DNA of 64,000 bases, taken from the NCBI GenBank assembly GCA_948099385.1, contig CANUEZ040000107.1:5270001-5334000 (forward strand), read 5' to 3'. The DNA comes from Fasciola hepatica. Its lineage: Eukaryota; Platyhelminthes; Trematoda; Plagiorchiida; Fasciolidae. Below, one piece after another: positions 46,220 through 57,765 of the stretch. The first letter of the stretch is position 1, and every line of letters begins with the position of its first letter. Under the pieces are notes generated by a model. That model saw only the letters and a program-made list of their open reading frames with translations, had not been told where the DNA came from and made no database searches. The translations under genes were made by a program, and so were the position numbers.

Positions 46220-47430
46220 CTAAAGGGTGTGTTGGATTCGGTAATATGTGACTGATGTTGATGTAGGAGAGAAGGGAATGTCAGTGGATTCCCGTACGTC
46301 GAGGAGATCACAAACGGTGTCGAGTGAAAGCGGAGGCTTGTCATTTAGACTCGGAGATTGATTTTTAGCAAATTTCACGACCCTCAGTGGCTCTGAGGCC
46401 TGGCTTCTAGGCGCCCAGTGATGTTTAGTGACTGTCTTCCCGTCTTCCAAGGAAACGAACATAAGCGCATTTTGCATTGTATTCAGTCGGTTCAACTTCA
46501 TCGCCCAAAAGATCCCATTTTGTTGACCTAACTGGACGACGCATCAAGACCGACCCTGGACTACTCAACCAGGTGGGCATTGGAACCTCCAATGTTGATT
46601 TACGATGGTGAGTGAATAGTCGTTCATGTGGTGTCTCATTTGTTGCGGTGCGTAGCAGTGACGTGATGGAGTGGAGCGCGTCGGGAAGACCATCCAATGA
46701 GTGCATGATATTCCCCTTGACTGGGCTTCAGGAACAATGGTTCTCCAGAGGGTTCCATTGAATCTATCTACTTGTCCGTTCGACTGAGGATTGTAGGCCG
46801 TTGTTCTGCTAGTTACAATACCTGTACAGCGGGGTTCTTCAAACATGAAACAATAACCCGTGTCCGAATGGGTGTAAAATGGCATACCGGAAATCGAAAA
46901 CCATTGGAAGAGGTAACAGATGATTGTGGCGGTCGACAAGTCTGAGCAAACATAAGCAAGCAGGAACGTGGAGTACTCGTCTGTGATAGTCAGTATGTAT
47001 CGATTTCTGCGAAAGGTCTCTTAAAGTCGATGTTTAACTTTTCAAACGGCGAAGTGGCTTTGATCAGATTTCCGATAGGTAACTTGCAAAACCGTGGTTT
47101 CCATTTGGCGCAGTGTACAACCACCGGTTACAGACGTCACGTCGTCGACTGAGTATGGGAGATTCTTCGTTCTGACTAAATGAAATATACGGACGATACC
47201 CGGGTGGCAGAGTGAGCTGTGCAGTTCTTTGAGTGATGCGAGTGGCGTAGACGCGGAGCAGAAGCTGCCAGACAATGCGTCGGCCGCGACATTCTCATTG
47301 GATGACGTCGAAACTGTAGCACGATAATTCGATTTACCACTTCTGAATCCGTGGTGTCGGGAGTCGTTGTTATATAGTATTTGGAATAATCCTCCATTTT
47401 GTAACACTTTTTCAAGCCTCATCAGCCTCT
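46220..47430 (-). pseudogene. Ty3/gypsy (CsRn1-like) integrase remnant
   Basis: Minus strand. RNase H end and zinc-binding region at 47422-47042: NENVAADALSGSF, then SSLCHPGIVRIFHLVRTKNL and a C-T-L-R where the second pair of the H-H-C-C finger should be C-x-x-C. Integrase core at 46939-46565: STATIICYLFQWFSISGMPF, FYTHSDTGYCF (second catalytic Asp kept), then TTAYNPQSNGQVDRFNGTLW, where the catalytic Glu is Asp. The C-terminal part in two frames (46706-46425 and 46501-46220) includes ATNETPHERLF, PTWLSSPGSVLMRRPVRSTK and LEDGKTVTKHHWAP. The first catalytic Asp lies in a shifted gap. No LTRs seen. Confidence 0.8.
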
Positions 47431-48000
47431 AAATCTCGGCTTCTTTGACGTGCATACGCCACTATTTGACAATTAACCGTTGTGAGTACCGGGCGTGTTA
47501 TCAGTGGGAGCATTGTGAGTGTATAGAGAGGCAAAGAGAGGTGGTCAGAGACAGAAGACGAAGGTTGGATAAGAGAGAAGGGGCTCTGAGCACTAGCCCA
47601 CTAATCACTACTCACCCCACTCGACGTAATGTGCAACGCGATCCTGATTATCCTGTGCGACGACCGATGCAGTATGGAGTTATTTGTAGTCATGTACTTC
47701 ATGAGAGATGTTGGACGGATACTGCTAGAGCATCGAGCCGCAAAGCAGGAGAACGATTAGGGTTCTCAACCAAAGCCTTCAGTTTTAACAGGAACCTATC
47801 CTCAAGGCAGTGAGGTGGCTGAGTGAAAGCCAATTTGCTTGGACCAATTATTCTTCCACTGATTTTGCCAATTGAGTTGCCAGCTCAAATCGACTCCCAA
47901 CATGGAGAACCAGAAGACTACTTCGTCAGTCTTCTACCCATTGACCCTCCAGGTATGACTGAATCTCCGGCTTGAGGTAAGCCAACCTGTATAGCTCGTT
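47431..48000. other. Gene-free stretch
   Basis: A 122-codon plus frame (47445-47813), rich in Arg and Cys, has no motif and lies antisense to where the gypsy RNase H should be. Weak tRNA-box-like words occur near 47816 and 47885. Confidence 0.3.
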
Positions 48001-48023
48001 GGGTCATACAAGCACACAAGCCA

Positions 48024-49850
48024 TCACACCACGTCAAGGTACAGTCTCCGTGGTGCTATCAACTCTCTCTCGGGCAGTCCGGGAAAACACACCCACGCGA
48101 AGTTTAACTTCTTTTTAAATACTGTGACGATTTTTGCTGCCACTACATCTGCAGGGAGTTTATCCCAGTCGTTTATAACTCTGCATGAAAAGAGCTGGGC
48201 TTTGATTCTTGTTGGTCTTTGGCCTAACAAGCTCCAGCTTATGCCCTCAGAAGGCAAATTTTCCGTCACAGATAAACAGTGGCCTGTCCGTTTTCGACAA
48301 ACCTTTTAGTTCCTTCATTGTTTCTGTCGTGTCTCCCCTTGCGCATTGTCGAAGGCTCTGCAAAAGTCGAGATAGCACTTTCTCACACTGGCCTAGTCTC
48401 CTGGTTGCCCCTTCGGGGAAGCTCAGGAGGTTGCTGAGGAAAGACTTTCCCTTCGTGAAGCCATGCTGTTCGCCTGGAACCAGGTTATTCACCCCCCAAT
48501 GCCTCACCAGTGCAGTTCTAATGACCCTCTACATTACTTTTATTACTACCAGTAGCAGGCTAACAGGTCGGTAGTTCACCACGTCGTTCCTTCCACCACT
48601 CTTTGAGTTGGTACGGCTTGCGCTGTCTTCCACTCAGCAAGCAATTGTGCGTCCCTAAGGGAGTTCCTGAACAGCTTGGCCAAAGTCCATGCGATTTTCC
48701 TAGTCAGCAGTTTTAAGATTGCGTGGTGTGTGCCGTCTGGTCCTGGGGCTTTCGCCCGATCAAGTGCTTCCAGGGCCAGTAAACATTTTCCGGTGATATC
48801 TCGAGCTCCACCATCGGACTAAGCTTAGACCACCCTAGAGGCGGCGGAGGCCAACCTTGGTCCACCCTGTGAACCTCCTCGAAGTAATACCTAAGTACTG
48901 CTGCCTTCCGCATGTTGTTTTCAGCTCGGTGCTCATTTCCAATCCTTATCCAACCCACTGCAACCCTCATGGCCGCTTTAGCCTGGGCATAGCTGTGGAA
49001 CATATTTGAATGTTTTTTCGCCGCCCTGGTGATGCCCAGTTCATACGTTAGTTTTCTGGATCTCTGTTGTTTTACTGTCTGCTTGTTTATTATTTTGTAG
49101 TAGATGAAGCCTCCATGTTCACCAGTTTCCTGGAGTCTCCATGCTTGGTGTTTGCGCTTCAATACTCGAGTTGTACTGTTTTTCCACCACGGTGGTGAGC
49201 CTATTCTCTGAACTCTGCGTAGTGAAGCTACTTCCTCTGCCAGACAGTAAGTTGCTTCTGATATCCACCCACATTTCGTCCACACTGCCGTCCGTTTACC
49301 AACCTAGTAACTCTGCCATCGCTACCAGACACTCTTTATCCAGTCTCCTGAAGGACCTTCGCCACTTATCTGGTAGATTCTCCCTCTGACCGAGGAACCG
49401 GAACCTGAGGATTCCGTGGTCACTTTTCCTTGTGTGTGTGGGGGGGGGGGAGGGGAGGGGCGTCAATTCGGACTTAATCTACTTCTGCGGAAGACTTAGA
49501 GATCACTAGATCCCATAGCCCTGGAGTCTGACCCTCCCTCCATCTAATTTGCTGATGGATGTGCTATACTAGCGCCTTGTCCTCAATGTTATCAAGCAGT
49601 CTTTGGCCGAAAGACCCCGCCTGCGCCCAATTTGATTGGCAGCCTATCTCCAGTGCGTTAGAATTCCTCGGGACCAAACACATTTCTGCACTTCTGGTTG
49701 ACACAGCTAGATATTCTAGCAATGCTCTGGTTATCGTGTCGGCGTTATGCGAACCATCACAGTAGCGGGCAGGTGGTCTACGCATAGCAGAAAGGGCTAG
49801 CGAACGCGTGCAATAAGAAAACAGCATAGTAAAGACCTCGGTCTGCTGTA
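48024..49850 (-). pseudogene. CR1-like element, third lineage, palm deleted
   Basis: Minus strand. Endonuclease piece at 49827-49564: PPARYCDGSHNADTITRALL, then EMCLVPRNSNALEIG, standing for the G-D-F-N region. A basic linker at 49285-48713: PPWWKNSTTRVLKRKHQAWR, then YAQAKAAMRVAVGWIRIGNE and AVLRYYFEEVHRVDQG. RT start at 48507 down: EQHGFTKGKSFLSNLLSF, with CYLDFCRAFDNA in a shifted frame. The text then jumps directly to the thumb (RGDTTETMKELKGLSKTDR) and the C-terminus FSCRVINDWDKLPADVVAA, ending at 48024. The part holding F-A-D-D, roughly 150-200 residues, is missing at about 48345. It is dead, and it differs from family A and from the 40-kb lineage. Confidence 0.75.
49441..49459. repeat. 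G-rich tract
   Basis: A run of ten G, then AGGGGAGGGG, following TGTGTGTGTG. It lies inside the decayed CR1-like endonuclease region. Confidence 0.8.
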
Positions 49851-50229
49851 CGTCCGCCTCTGCTAGTGTTCCCTACGAGACTAACCGTATTATCACAATG
49901 TTCACCCGGATTCTACGTCTCAATTATGCATTAGGTCGTTTGGATGCGTTAACAAAGTCCACACCGAGCATATTTTTAAAGAACTATTCTCCATTTTTAT
50001 GGGTGAACAAATCTCAACGATCCATTTCCGGTGTTAGAATTATTGATACAGTGAAAGGGTACCGATGGGAATAACAATCGCACGAACTTAGCTCATCCTC
50101 GGCTTCATTTGTGTTTACCAAGTTTGTATTCTGACCGTTGGGTCGAATACTTCAAGAAACAGTCTAGCTGGCCGCCCACTGATATAGTTACTCCAACTTT
50201 ACAAGAGCTGCAGCTCCATTCGACATACG
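49851..50229. other. Gene-free stretch
   Basis: No motif visible. Probably flank of the neighbouring retroelements. Confidence 0.3.
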
Positions 50230-50960
50230 CTTTGGACCTTCAGAGTGCTAAATAATGTTGCAAGACTGGACGTCAACGGTTCCGAGCTTGACGCTCGACG
50301 GAGAGGCGCTACCCATTATCGACGCTTCACTCACCTCGGCAACAGCGTGATGACGGGTGGGAGCATTGTAGTATAGGTGAACACGCGAATATCCAAAGCT
50401 CGAGCGACGTACGCTGAAGTGGAGCACCTGTGGCGTCGACCTATTTCTCCAAAGTTGGAAGGTCGTGCGTACTGTGCCGCGGTGTGTTCAGTTTTGTTGC
50501 TTAGTTGCGAGACGTAAGGTCAGCGTGTGGAAGATGTTCGTCGCATTGAGGTTTCCGACCATCGATGTTTGCGTGATAACGCTAAGATCGGATGGAATGA
50601 CCGAATGAGCAATGCTGAGGTCAGAAATCGAGTTTTGAGTACCAATTCAGAGAATGTTCCATCACAGCGTATCCAGTTTAGTGGACTTCGTTGGATGGGG
50701 CACGTGTCGCGTATGGCAAACATGCCCACCATACCGTGCCGTTTTCCATTCCTCCTACGAAATGGAAGGAGTCACGTTGAGGTCAACAAAAGACTTGGCA
50801 ACGGGGAGTGAGAAAACGTACAGCGAACTCAGAAAAAGCATGTGCCTTACGTCTTCATGGTTGGGGTCCAAAAGACCCATCAACCAGTTGGCTGGACACA
50901 CTGAATGATATGGTAGCGAACCGTGAACAGCGGCGATCGTGTTGTCACTTTCTGTCGAAT
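50230..50960 (+). pseudogene. RTE-type RT C-terminal remnant
   Basis: The plus strand, read across frames, gives the end of an RTE ORF2. LTLDGEALPII followed by FTHLGNSVMTGGSI matches the F-x-Y-L-G-x-x-L segment after the palm. A V-C-S-V-L-L-x-x-C-E-T segment is followed by RRIEVSDHRCLRDNAKIGWN, DRMSNAEVRNRVL, and GLRWMGHVSRM in place of R-L-R-W-x-G-H-V-x-R. The palm and endonuclease are absent, so it is 5'-truncated. Stops and shifts show that it is not coding. Confidence 0.7.
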
Positions 50961-51779
50961 CAGAATGATTAATCAATGTGCGTTTGTACCATTAGACTGT
51001 ATGCCGTGTGTTGGCTACTAGGGCGTTCTTTCCTTTTCCCACCCCTGTAGGTCCACTGCCTGCCCATCTTGGATACCCATACCTTCGAATTCAACGTGCA
51101 ACGTGGTGAGAAAGGTAGTTGTCAGGGCGCTTGGCCTGCTGTTTAATTCTGTACAATGATGATTGGATCGTCGGAATAGGATTTAAAGCCAAGAGTATAG
51201 GCTTTATTCGTTTAAAAGATTGTGCGTATACACAGAAATAAAAAATGTGAACACAGAAAGGAGCGTCATAGACGGGAAGTAATGGAAAGTTCGTACAACA
51301 TAAATTGGGTCTCGTAATAGACCAGAAGTTCCTTTACGGGTGATTCGGCTACGTTCCTGTGCTGGGTTAACTCCCCACTGCCTTATGAGTCAAAATTTTG
51401 AGCCCAAGGTTCCGATTAGGTTTACCAGAGAAAAACCTTTTCTGCGGTGTTGGCACCCGCGAAGTATGATTCCCCCGGAAATGTGCAACATCCTTCCTGT
51501 AGAAAACTTTACTTATTTTCGCTCCTTTTGTTTAATATTGATGTCAGGTGCTGCGGGTCTGAAAGAAATATTAGTTTAAAAGTAAGACATAAATTAAACG
51601 CATTTCTCAAACCTGCATATTTACCTCGCTTGACTGCGTTCCACATCCAAACACTGTCAGATAGGGCAACGGGCTGATCAAAGTCAGAACTCTTGAAGCT
51701 TTCAAAATAAACGTATAGTGTGTCTCTGAAACAAGCATACAAGGTCCCATTTCTGTGATTAATTCGCGCCTTAGATACG
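50961..51779. other. Gene-free stretch
   Basis: Between two RTE remnants. A 79-codon plus frame (51340-51579) and a 124-codon minus frame (51883-51509) show nothing recognisable. Confidence 0.3.
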
Positions 51780-54240
51780 GCCGCAGTCTCTCGCTTCACT
51801 CTTCGCGTGTCGAGTGATTCAGTGTCTAGCGTTCGTGGCCCAGCTGGCGTGGAGATCGCTCGGAGCACGAGCTCGGCGTGCACTACGAGATTGCATTCCA
51901 GTCAGCAGTCGTTTGTGTGCACTTCGGTTGGACGGTACTGTACGTGTCAATAACAACAGACAGGCGTCTATGATTGTTTGTCGTGTCTGTGTGTGCGCCC
52001 ACTGACTGCGGTTCCTCTGAAACCAAGGACGAATTCTGCCAGGATTTGTCTCAGCTGCTTCAGAGCATGCGCTCAACGAACGTGGTGGTCGATGCTGGGG
52101 ATTTCTGAAAGACATTGGAGGCCCGTTTTCTATTCCAGCCGATCGCACTGACAACGGCGATCGTCTCGTTCGGCCGTGCTCCGACCTCATTGTTTCTGGC
52201 CGCTACGAACTTCTACCATAAGAAGCGACATAGACTGACATGGCATCCTCCTACATCTTCACAACGATGGACTCAGATTAGCGATATCGTCAACGGTCAT
52301 CGCTGGCGTGGATCAATTGAAGATTGTCGTTCATTTTGGTCTATGCCTGCGGATTCAGGTCACGCCTTGGTACGTGCTCGCTTCTGTTAACGTCTCATCT
52401 GTGGTTGCACCAACACGAAAGCCACCCGTCCCTCGCAGTTGCTTCTAGATGATCATCGATGATCTGCTTTTCAGGCGGAGGTGTCTGCAGTCATCGATGC
52501 TGCTGGATGTCTCGGACCCAGATGAACACTGACAACAGCTCAAGAAACCCTTGTATGCCGCTTCCAGTGCAACACAAGGCTCCGGCTCTCGCAGGGCTCA
52601 CAAACGATGAACATATTCAACATCAGCTGCTGTGTTAGATGTTACACGGTGCACAAATCACTGGAACGCCAACCAAAGAGGAGTTTGAGAGATGATTGTG
52701 AGCGGTGGTGAATTTTGAAATGCAGAGAAATGAAGTAGGCTGGCTCTATTGGTATTGGTCGTAACCTATACCGTTTGGTTAGAGGCAGCGGTCTACGAGA
52801 CTCACGTTTAAATGATTTATTCAGGGGATCCAGCGCCTTACTGATTCACTCTTAGGAACACCGTCTGGACCTTTTGGTCAAGCACTTTAAGGAGTAGTTC
52901 ATTTGGCCTGCTTCGGAAATGGAGGTTTTGCAGGAGATGGGTTATCTGAAAAGATACTAGTTTGCAAGGGCCAGTGTTCCTCCTCTAAAGATGCTTGTGT
53001 TCGATTTGCAGAGTTCACAACACGGAGAAATTCTTGAGCACTGTAGGTCTCACCCGCAAAATCTAGTAAGACCAGTCAAGTGACGCGTAAAATTCCGAAA
53101 GCGTCAGCGATAGAGAACGAGATCGTCCGATGATACAGTTCTGTTAAATGAACCACGATAATATGCGGAATATACAAACCTCGAATGGTGAGGTGCCCAT
53201 ATATGATTTTATACACCATCACGGCACAGTCGATGTAATTATGCGTCCTTTAGTGAATAATTATCAGGAGAAATTATTACGTACCGAAGGGGATGTTGAA
53301 CAGCTTTCGGATGCGTCCAAAGTGTACAAAACAGCGTCTGGCTTTGTCTAAAATGCCAGTAAACCTGGTCACCAGCAGTCAAAAAAGGAATATGCCTGAG
53401 GTTAGCACGTGATGTGTGTGTAGAGGGCAGAGATAACAGTAGCATACCGCTCAAGAGGAGAAACAATCAGGCGAAAGTCGGGGCGTGCACAAAACGAATG
53501 GGACCAAGAACATTGTTCGTGAACTTACAAGCAAGCTGTTTGTGTGTGCGTCAGTGCACGCAGACTGTACCTTTGCAGTCAGATCGGCTCTTTTATGCGG
53601 CTCAGAAACATCGCCGGTATAGTGGGCAACCAACCACCCCCCGTCTACTACTTTGACTGTATGTTTCGCTCACGCAAAAAGCGCGAGCACCACTTACCAG
53701 ACACTTCCTCGGTACTAACCAGCGTGCGGTCTCTGTACACAGGCTCTTGTGAGAAACGCGACTGACACTCCACGGTCTTTTTTTCGTTGATCTCCTCGGC
53801 AAAGGCGATCGTAGATGAGGGAATGTGCCCTCCTACACTGATAAGGGCAGAAGATGGCCGAAAACTGTCGGTGTTTCAGCATCGGTGTCTCGGTTGCACT
53901 GCTCGAATACGGTGGGAGCGCCGTATCAGCAACGTTGAGGTTAGGCTTAGGGTGCTGGGAACCAGTGGTCAGACACTGGAACAAGTACCCCATCTAAACA
54001 GGTTAAAGTGGCTGGGATATGTGTTACGCATGCTCATTAATGGACTTCTCGGGATACGCCGTTCTCCGAGGCAGGTAGTGGTAGAAAGGCAGGTCAAGGT
54101 GGTCAGTCCACGACATGGCAGAAAGGTATAGAAACCTTGAGGAGTGAACTCGGCCAAGTAGAGCATGTACTTTCGAGTTGGGGTTCACGAGACCTGCCAG
54201 GTGGCGGGAGACATTCTGACATGGCTATGTGTTGCGGCCA
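51780..54240 (+). pseudogene. Decayed RTE non-LTR retrotransposon
   Basis: Plus strand. The endonuclease is readable in two frames: IPVSSRLCALRLDGTVRVNN (about 51893-51955), FSIPADRTDNGDRLV near 52125-52175, then HKKRHRLTWHPPTSSQRWTQ and HRWRGSIEDCRSFWS (52210-52350), ending SGHALVRARFC. Further on, near 52880-52915, a piece resembling H-F-K-E-x-F-x-W-P-A suggests the linker. The palm is not visible. The C-terminal part returns at 53787-54131: RKLSVFQHRCLGCTARIRWE, RISNVEVRLRVLG, HLNRLKWLGYVLRM. About 1 kb between has lost readable sequence by deletion or replacement. It encodes nothing today. Confidence 0.65.
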
Positions 54241-54413
54241 GTGGCGTAGTTGCATTTGATGTTACTCTTTTTCTTTGAGATTCCAGTTTATCACTCTGTT
54301 TTCGGCTCTTTTTCACTTTATGTTTCTACTCATTGTGCTCTAAACCGGACGACGCTTGAAGATAGCAACCAAAACCAGAGCAGTGAGGTGCGACATTGAT
54401 GGCTGAACTGAAC

Positions 54414-54696
54414 TGCTCGCGTATGAGTGAAGTGGAAGAGGTATCACCCATAGCCTCGAGGGCCCATTACTCTGCTAAGGATAACCGGTAACTTAAATGT
54501 GACTTGGAGTGGAGAATCGCATAAGCTCCCAATAGGCCAGGTATTGTAACGAGCCGGACGACAGTAATTTTGACTGTCGACCACCAAAGCGACCGGTGGT
54601 GGCGAGATTCAAATCTCCGAGACCATAAAGCAATGCTCTGAACCATTTAATCAACAGGTGTCATCATCTGCACTACCGGCTGAGCCACGAGGCCAC
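54414..54696 (-). mobile_element. tRNA-derived SINE, near full-length copy
   Basis: The minus strand starts GTGGCCTCGTGGCTCAGCCG, with a Pol III A box (TGGCTCAGCCGG) and, about 75 bases on, a B box-like GATTTGAATCTC. A body follows, with CGTCCGGCTCGTTACAATAC and CCTATTGGGA. The body matches 59446-59640 through TCTTCCACTTCACTCATACG. It would depend on a partner element's RT to move; the RTE or CR1 copies nearby are candidates. No clear A tail is seen here. Confidence 0.65.
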
Positions 54697-54966
54697 AGCG
54701 GAGGCTACAGCCGTATAGCCAGTGGATTGTACTATTTATTTGCCTGAATTGATGTTAGCTCTACCACAATAAGCTTTTGGAATAATAGCCTCCGGCACAA
54801 TCTTATGATGCATCAGTCTGACTCTGCTTGCTGTTTCCACGATCTTTGTTCGGCTCTGCACACCGAAAATCGTACGTCGATCCCGGTGATAGAATACATT
54901 GGCCTCGGTGGAGTCTTTTGTTTTGTCTGACTTGAATAGACTTTTTGTTTGTTTCATTATTTCCAG

Positions 54967-55083
54967 TTCACAATGCTAGGATCACGGCGGAAGAGTCACG
55001 TGATGGTCACTCGTTTGGATGTCGTAGCCACGCCGGAACGTTTGCCCAATCATGTAGATAAGGAGAATCTGTTTCCAGTGAAA
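54967..55083 (+). CDS. Host-gene model 1, exon 1 (start codon at 54973)
   Basis: A 117-nt exon with a long pyrimidine tract and acceptor (TTTGTTTCATTATTTCCAG) before it and a perfect donor (AAA|GTAAGTTT) after it. ATG at 54973 starts MLGSRRKSHVMVTRLDVVAT, followed by a KEN-containing NHVDKENLFPVK. Because an acceptor precedes the ATG, a non-coding exon should lie upstream. It ends in phase 0 and joins exon 2 at 55320. I do not recognise the family. The KEN tripeptide is a degradation signal in many cell-cycle proteins, but three residues prove nothing. Confidence 0.5.
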
Positions 55084-55319
55084 GTAAGTTTAGTGTTTGA
55101 GCCCACACACTCGTTTCCATCCTGTTACTTCTTGGTCGTAAGATTACTGTGACCATTTTACCCAGTACTAAGTAATCGGAACTCAGGTCAAAATATGTTC
55201 CGCAATCTCTACTTAAAGTTGAAGATAGGGGAACTGGTTTTAGACTTACACCTTAGTTATATGCGATTTACTTTAGCTCCTTGCCTAAACAAACGCTTGT
55301 AATATCATAAAAATTTCAG

Positions 55320-55377
55320 AACAGTGAAATTCTTAGACGGCGATTTTATGGTAGTGAAATTCGTCGTAGCAAACAAG
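55320..55377 (+). CDS. Host-gene model 1, exon 2
   Basis: A 58-nt exon between ATAAAAATTTCAG and CAAACAAG|GTGAAAG. It enters in phase 0, reads NSEILRRRFYGSEIRRSKQ, and leaves in phase 1. The strongly basic composition continues that of exon 1. Confidence 0.45.
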
Positions 55378-55538
55378 GTGAAAGTATCGAAGAGAAAAAA
55401 AATCTGCATTTTTTGGGTTCAGTGATCCTTTGAATTAAAGTCTCGCCTTAAATAGGTTTTTAAACGGGGAACCGATGCCGCGCTCCGAATTTACTCACGT
55501 TAAGATAGTTACTAGTAAAAACAGTTATGGTTGCTCAG

Positions 55539-55663
55539 TCTTCCGCCTGAATGGTTTCCAGGTTCCCAAGAAAATTATTGCAGCACGTGAGTTCGCCATG
55601 AATCTAAGTGATTTCACCATAAGGCTAGTAGAAAATCCGGACTCATCAACTCCTCTTACTTGA
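55539..55663 (+). CDS. Host-gene model 1, exon 3 (terminal)
   Basis: Acceptor GTTGCTCAG at 55530-55538. Entering in phase 1 it reads (V)FRLNGFQVPKKIIAAREF, then AMNLSDFTIRLVENPDSSTP, and stops at TGA 55661-55663. Together the three exons make a 97-residue protein with matching phases. An earlier AG at about 55456 would hit a stop at once, which favours this acceptor. More exons could exist if an internal donor is used. Confidence 0.4.
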
Positions 55664-57399
55664 GAAGATATTGGTAGATAAAAGAGGTACAATTTTCGAA
55701 AAAATTAGATGATCGCTTCGGCATGTTGCGGATACTTCATGTTATAATAAGACGCTATCCAAATCCAACCAGAAACAGCTTCTTCCATGAGGTACACGCA
55801 TCGTACTGCACAGTTCAGACCTCATAGATGTGGTGTTATCGAGGCATGTATTAAAGTAAGTAAATTGTCACCAAGTGGGTCGCACCTGAGAAGTTGTTTT
55901 GGGCTGAATTCCTCTAGACAGCAGTCTCCTGTCATCCGGCGCGTTACAAAGCCCGATATATTGGAACCTTATGTAGATCGCCATTAAAAGTCCCAAGATC
56001 GTAATTACCGGTTGTCTCTAGAAGTGCAGTGGGTCTTCTTGGCTATGAGTGCCATTTTCACTGCACTCATGCAAAAGCATGCAATAAAAAGTTTGAACAG
56101 TCTTGACCCATGCGCAACGATAGTCTGTTCGTTTCTGGTATAAACTTCAGACATCGCGCTAAAACAGTGGTCAACAGTCTAACAAGACGATGGGCACGAC
56201 TAGACAAAATGAGTACATTCAGACGACGGGTCTCATTGAAAGTTAGTCAGAACTATCTTTCTTACTCTGAAGATGAGCTGAACCGATCACAAGCCTAAAC
56301 CCATTGCAAATTGCAAATGAACGCTTTGATGCATGCAAATAGATCAAGGTGGTCCGAAATCGAGACATGTTCATAGTGAGAATAGTAAAATAAACTCGAA
56401 CTTAGCAGCTCAACATTAGAGTGCGATTGACCGTATTGAAATTAGTCTCAGATCGATAAGATTGCACCTTGACGCGATATGATCGCATGTGTGTCTCCAT
56501 GACCAAAAAATCTATACATGGTGGGTTCCTTCAGTCGTCTTCCGTTGTGTTTCCGTTAACGTCGTTGCGTTGGCACCAAGCCTGATTTCAACTGGAAATT
56601 CAGTCGTGCCTTGTAGGCTAATGAATATATGCCTGAGGAAGTCCACCGCATATAACAAGTGGATTGATAACGTCTGGTTCTGTGCCTCTGAAGTGAATAA
56701 GCAGAAGCAGTGTACCACTAAAGCCCTCTCCCCAGTAAGCGGATACGGAAATGGAGTACTTGGACTTTTTCTCGACGAAGTAAGGCGTGATCGCACTTCA
56801 GTAGAACACTACTGTCCACCTAAGCTCAGCAACCTTTGTCCGAATGAATTTTAATCCGTCCATGTTCCGCTTGTTACATCGTTACAGCGGGCTCAGGCCG
56901 AAGAGCAGATAAACATTCACTTCGCGAGAGAAGAAATAAGGCAAAATAATGGGTAAACCAAAACACCAAAGTCTTGCGTGATAAACCAATACAAGCTCCT
57001 GCATGTACGCTTCGATCACGTTCTCGTGGTAGATCATTGCTCCCTAGATCAGACTGCTTAGTCAGAACGCTCCGATTAAGGTTCCCACACAATAATGACT
57101 TCTCATCTACTTATCGCTGTGGTGGTTCTAAGTCAAAATTATTGCTGTGTAGGCAGCTGCGAATTTCCATTGGCTCAGAAACCGGCACTCTTGGGAAACT
57201 ACCTATTTTCTTTCATTTAATTGGATGCAACAATCACCAAGTAGTCTTGGCATAGTTCACAACGGAAATAATAAATTGAAGTTTGAGGAAAATGAAGGCA
57301 AAATTCTCAGGCTTGAGTATATTCTTTCGATAGCTGCCTTCAAATAAGCCAATAGGCTGCTTTTGCTAGGGTTCTCGAACTCTTCGAATTATATGTTTG
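55664..57399. other. No confident gene; possible further exons
   Basis: Splice-like signals occur (donor ATTAAA|GTAAGTAA at 55855, acceptor GGTTGTCTCTAG ending at about 56021), but the phases I tried do not join. The open piece after the second signal is Cys/His-rich over about 20 residues. Plus frames at 56110-56298 and 56489-56854 show no motif. Confidence 0.25.
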
Positions 57400-57640
57400 T
57401 TAATTTCCAGTGCACTACGTCAGCGATAATACTCATTCCCGTGCCCAACTTCAAAGACACCGTTTTTTACGTGTCGGGTATCTAGTCCTAATAGCCAGGC
57501 TGGCGTCGGGATCGCTTTGGGCATGGACGTTGAGCATGCACTGATAGACTAAATTTTAGTCAGCAGTCAATTGTGTAGTTATATGCTTATCAGTAACAGT
57601 AAGCTAAAACCTAGGTGTTTGTTCATCATATTTTAGACTT
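57400..57640 (+). pseudogene. RTE endonuclease scrap
   Basis: The plus strand resembles the endonuclease start of the element at 51.8 kb. NSQAGVGIALGMDVEHALI, then LVSSQLCS, correspond to the family's A-G-V-G-I-x-L-S ... x-V-x-S-R-L-C. It is short, full of stops, and cut off near the Jockey-type element. Confidence 0.45.
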
Positions 57641-57765
57641 GGAGGTCTACAGAGTGAGCAGCGTGGAATTCCTCCCAGGGGACAAATGTTAACTTGGAAT
57701 ATGTTGATGATGTCTTTCTCATCAGACACAAAGTGAGTTACAGTAAAAGGGGTAAACCTTATAGT

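Noticed and set aside
47445..47813. 122-codon Arg/Cys-rich plus frame
   Set aside because: No motif. It lies antisense to the expected upstream part of the gypsy pol remnant.
47816..47900. tRNA A- and B-box-like words (GTGGCTGAGTG, then CTCAAATCGACTC)
   Set aside because: No cloverleaf can be folded and the spacing is long. Possible SINE scrap, but unsupported.
55800..56110. Zinc-finger-like Cys/His pieces as exons 4 and 5 of the 55-kb gene
   Set aside because: The splice phases I tried do not join, and the Cys/His spacing is not a proper finger.
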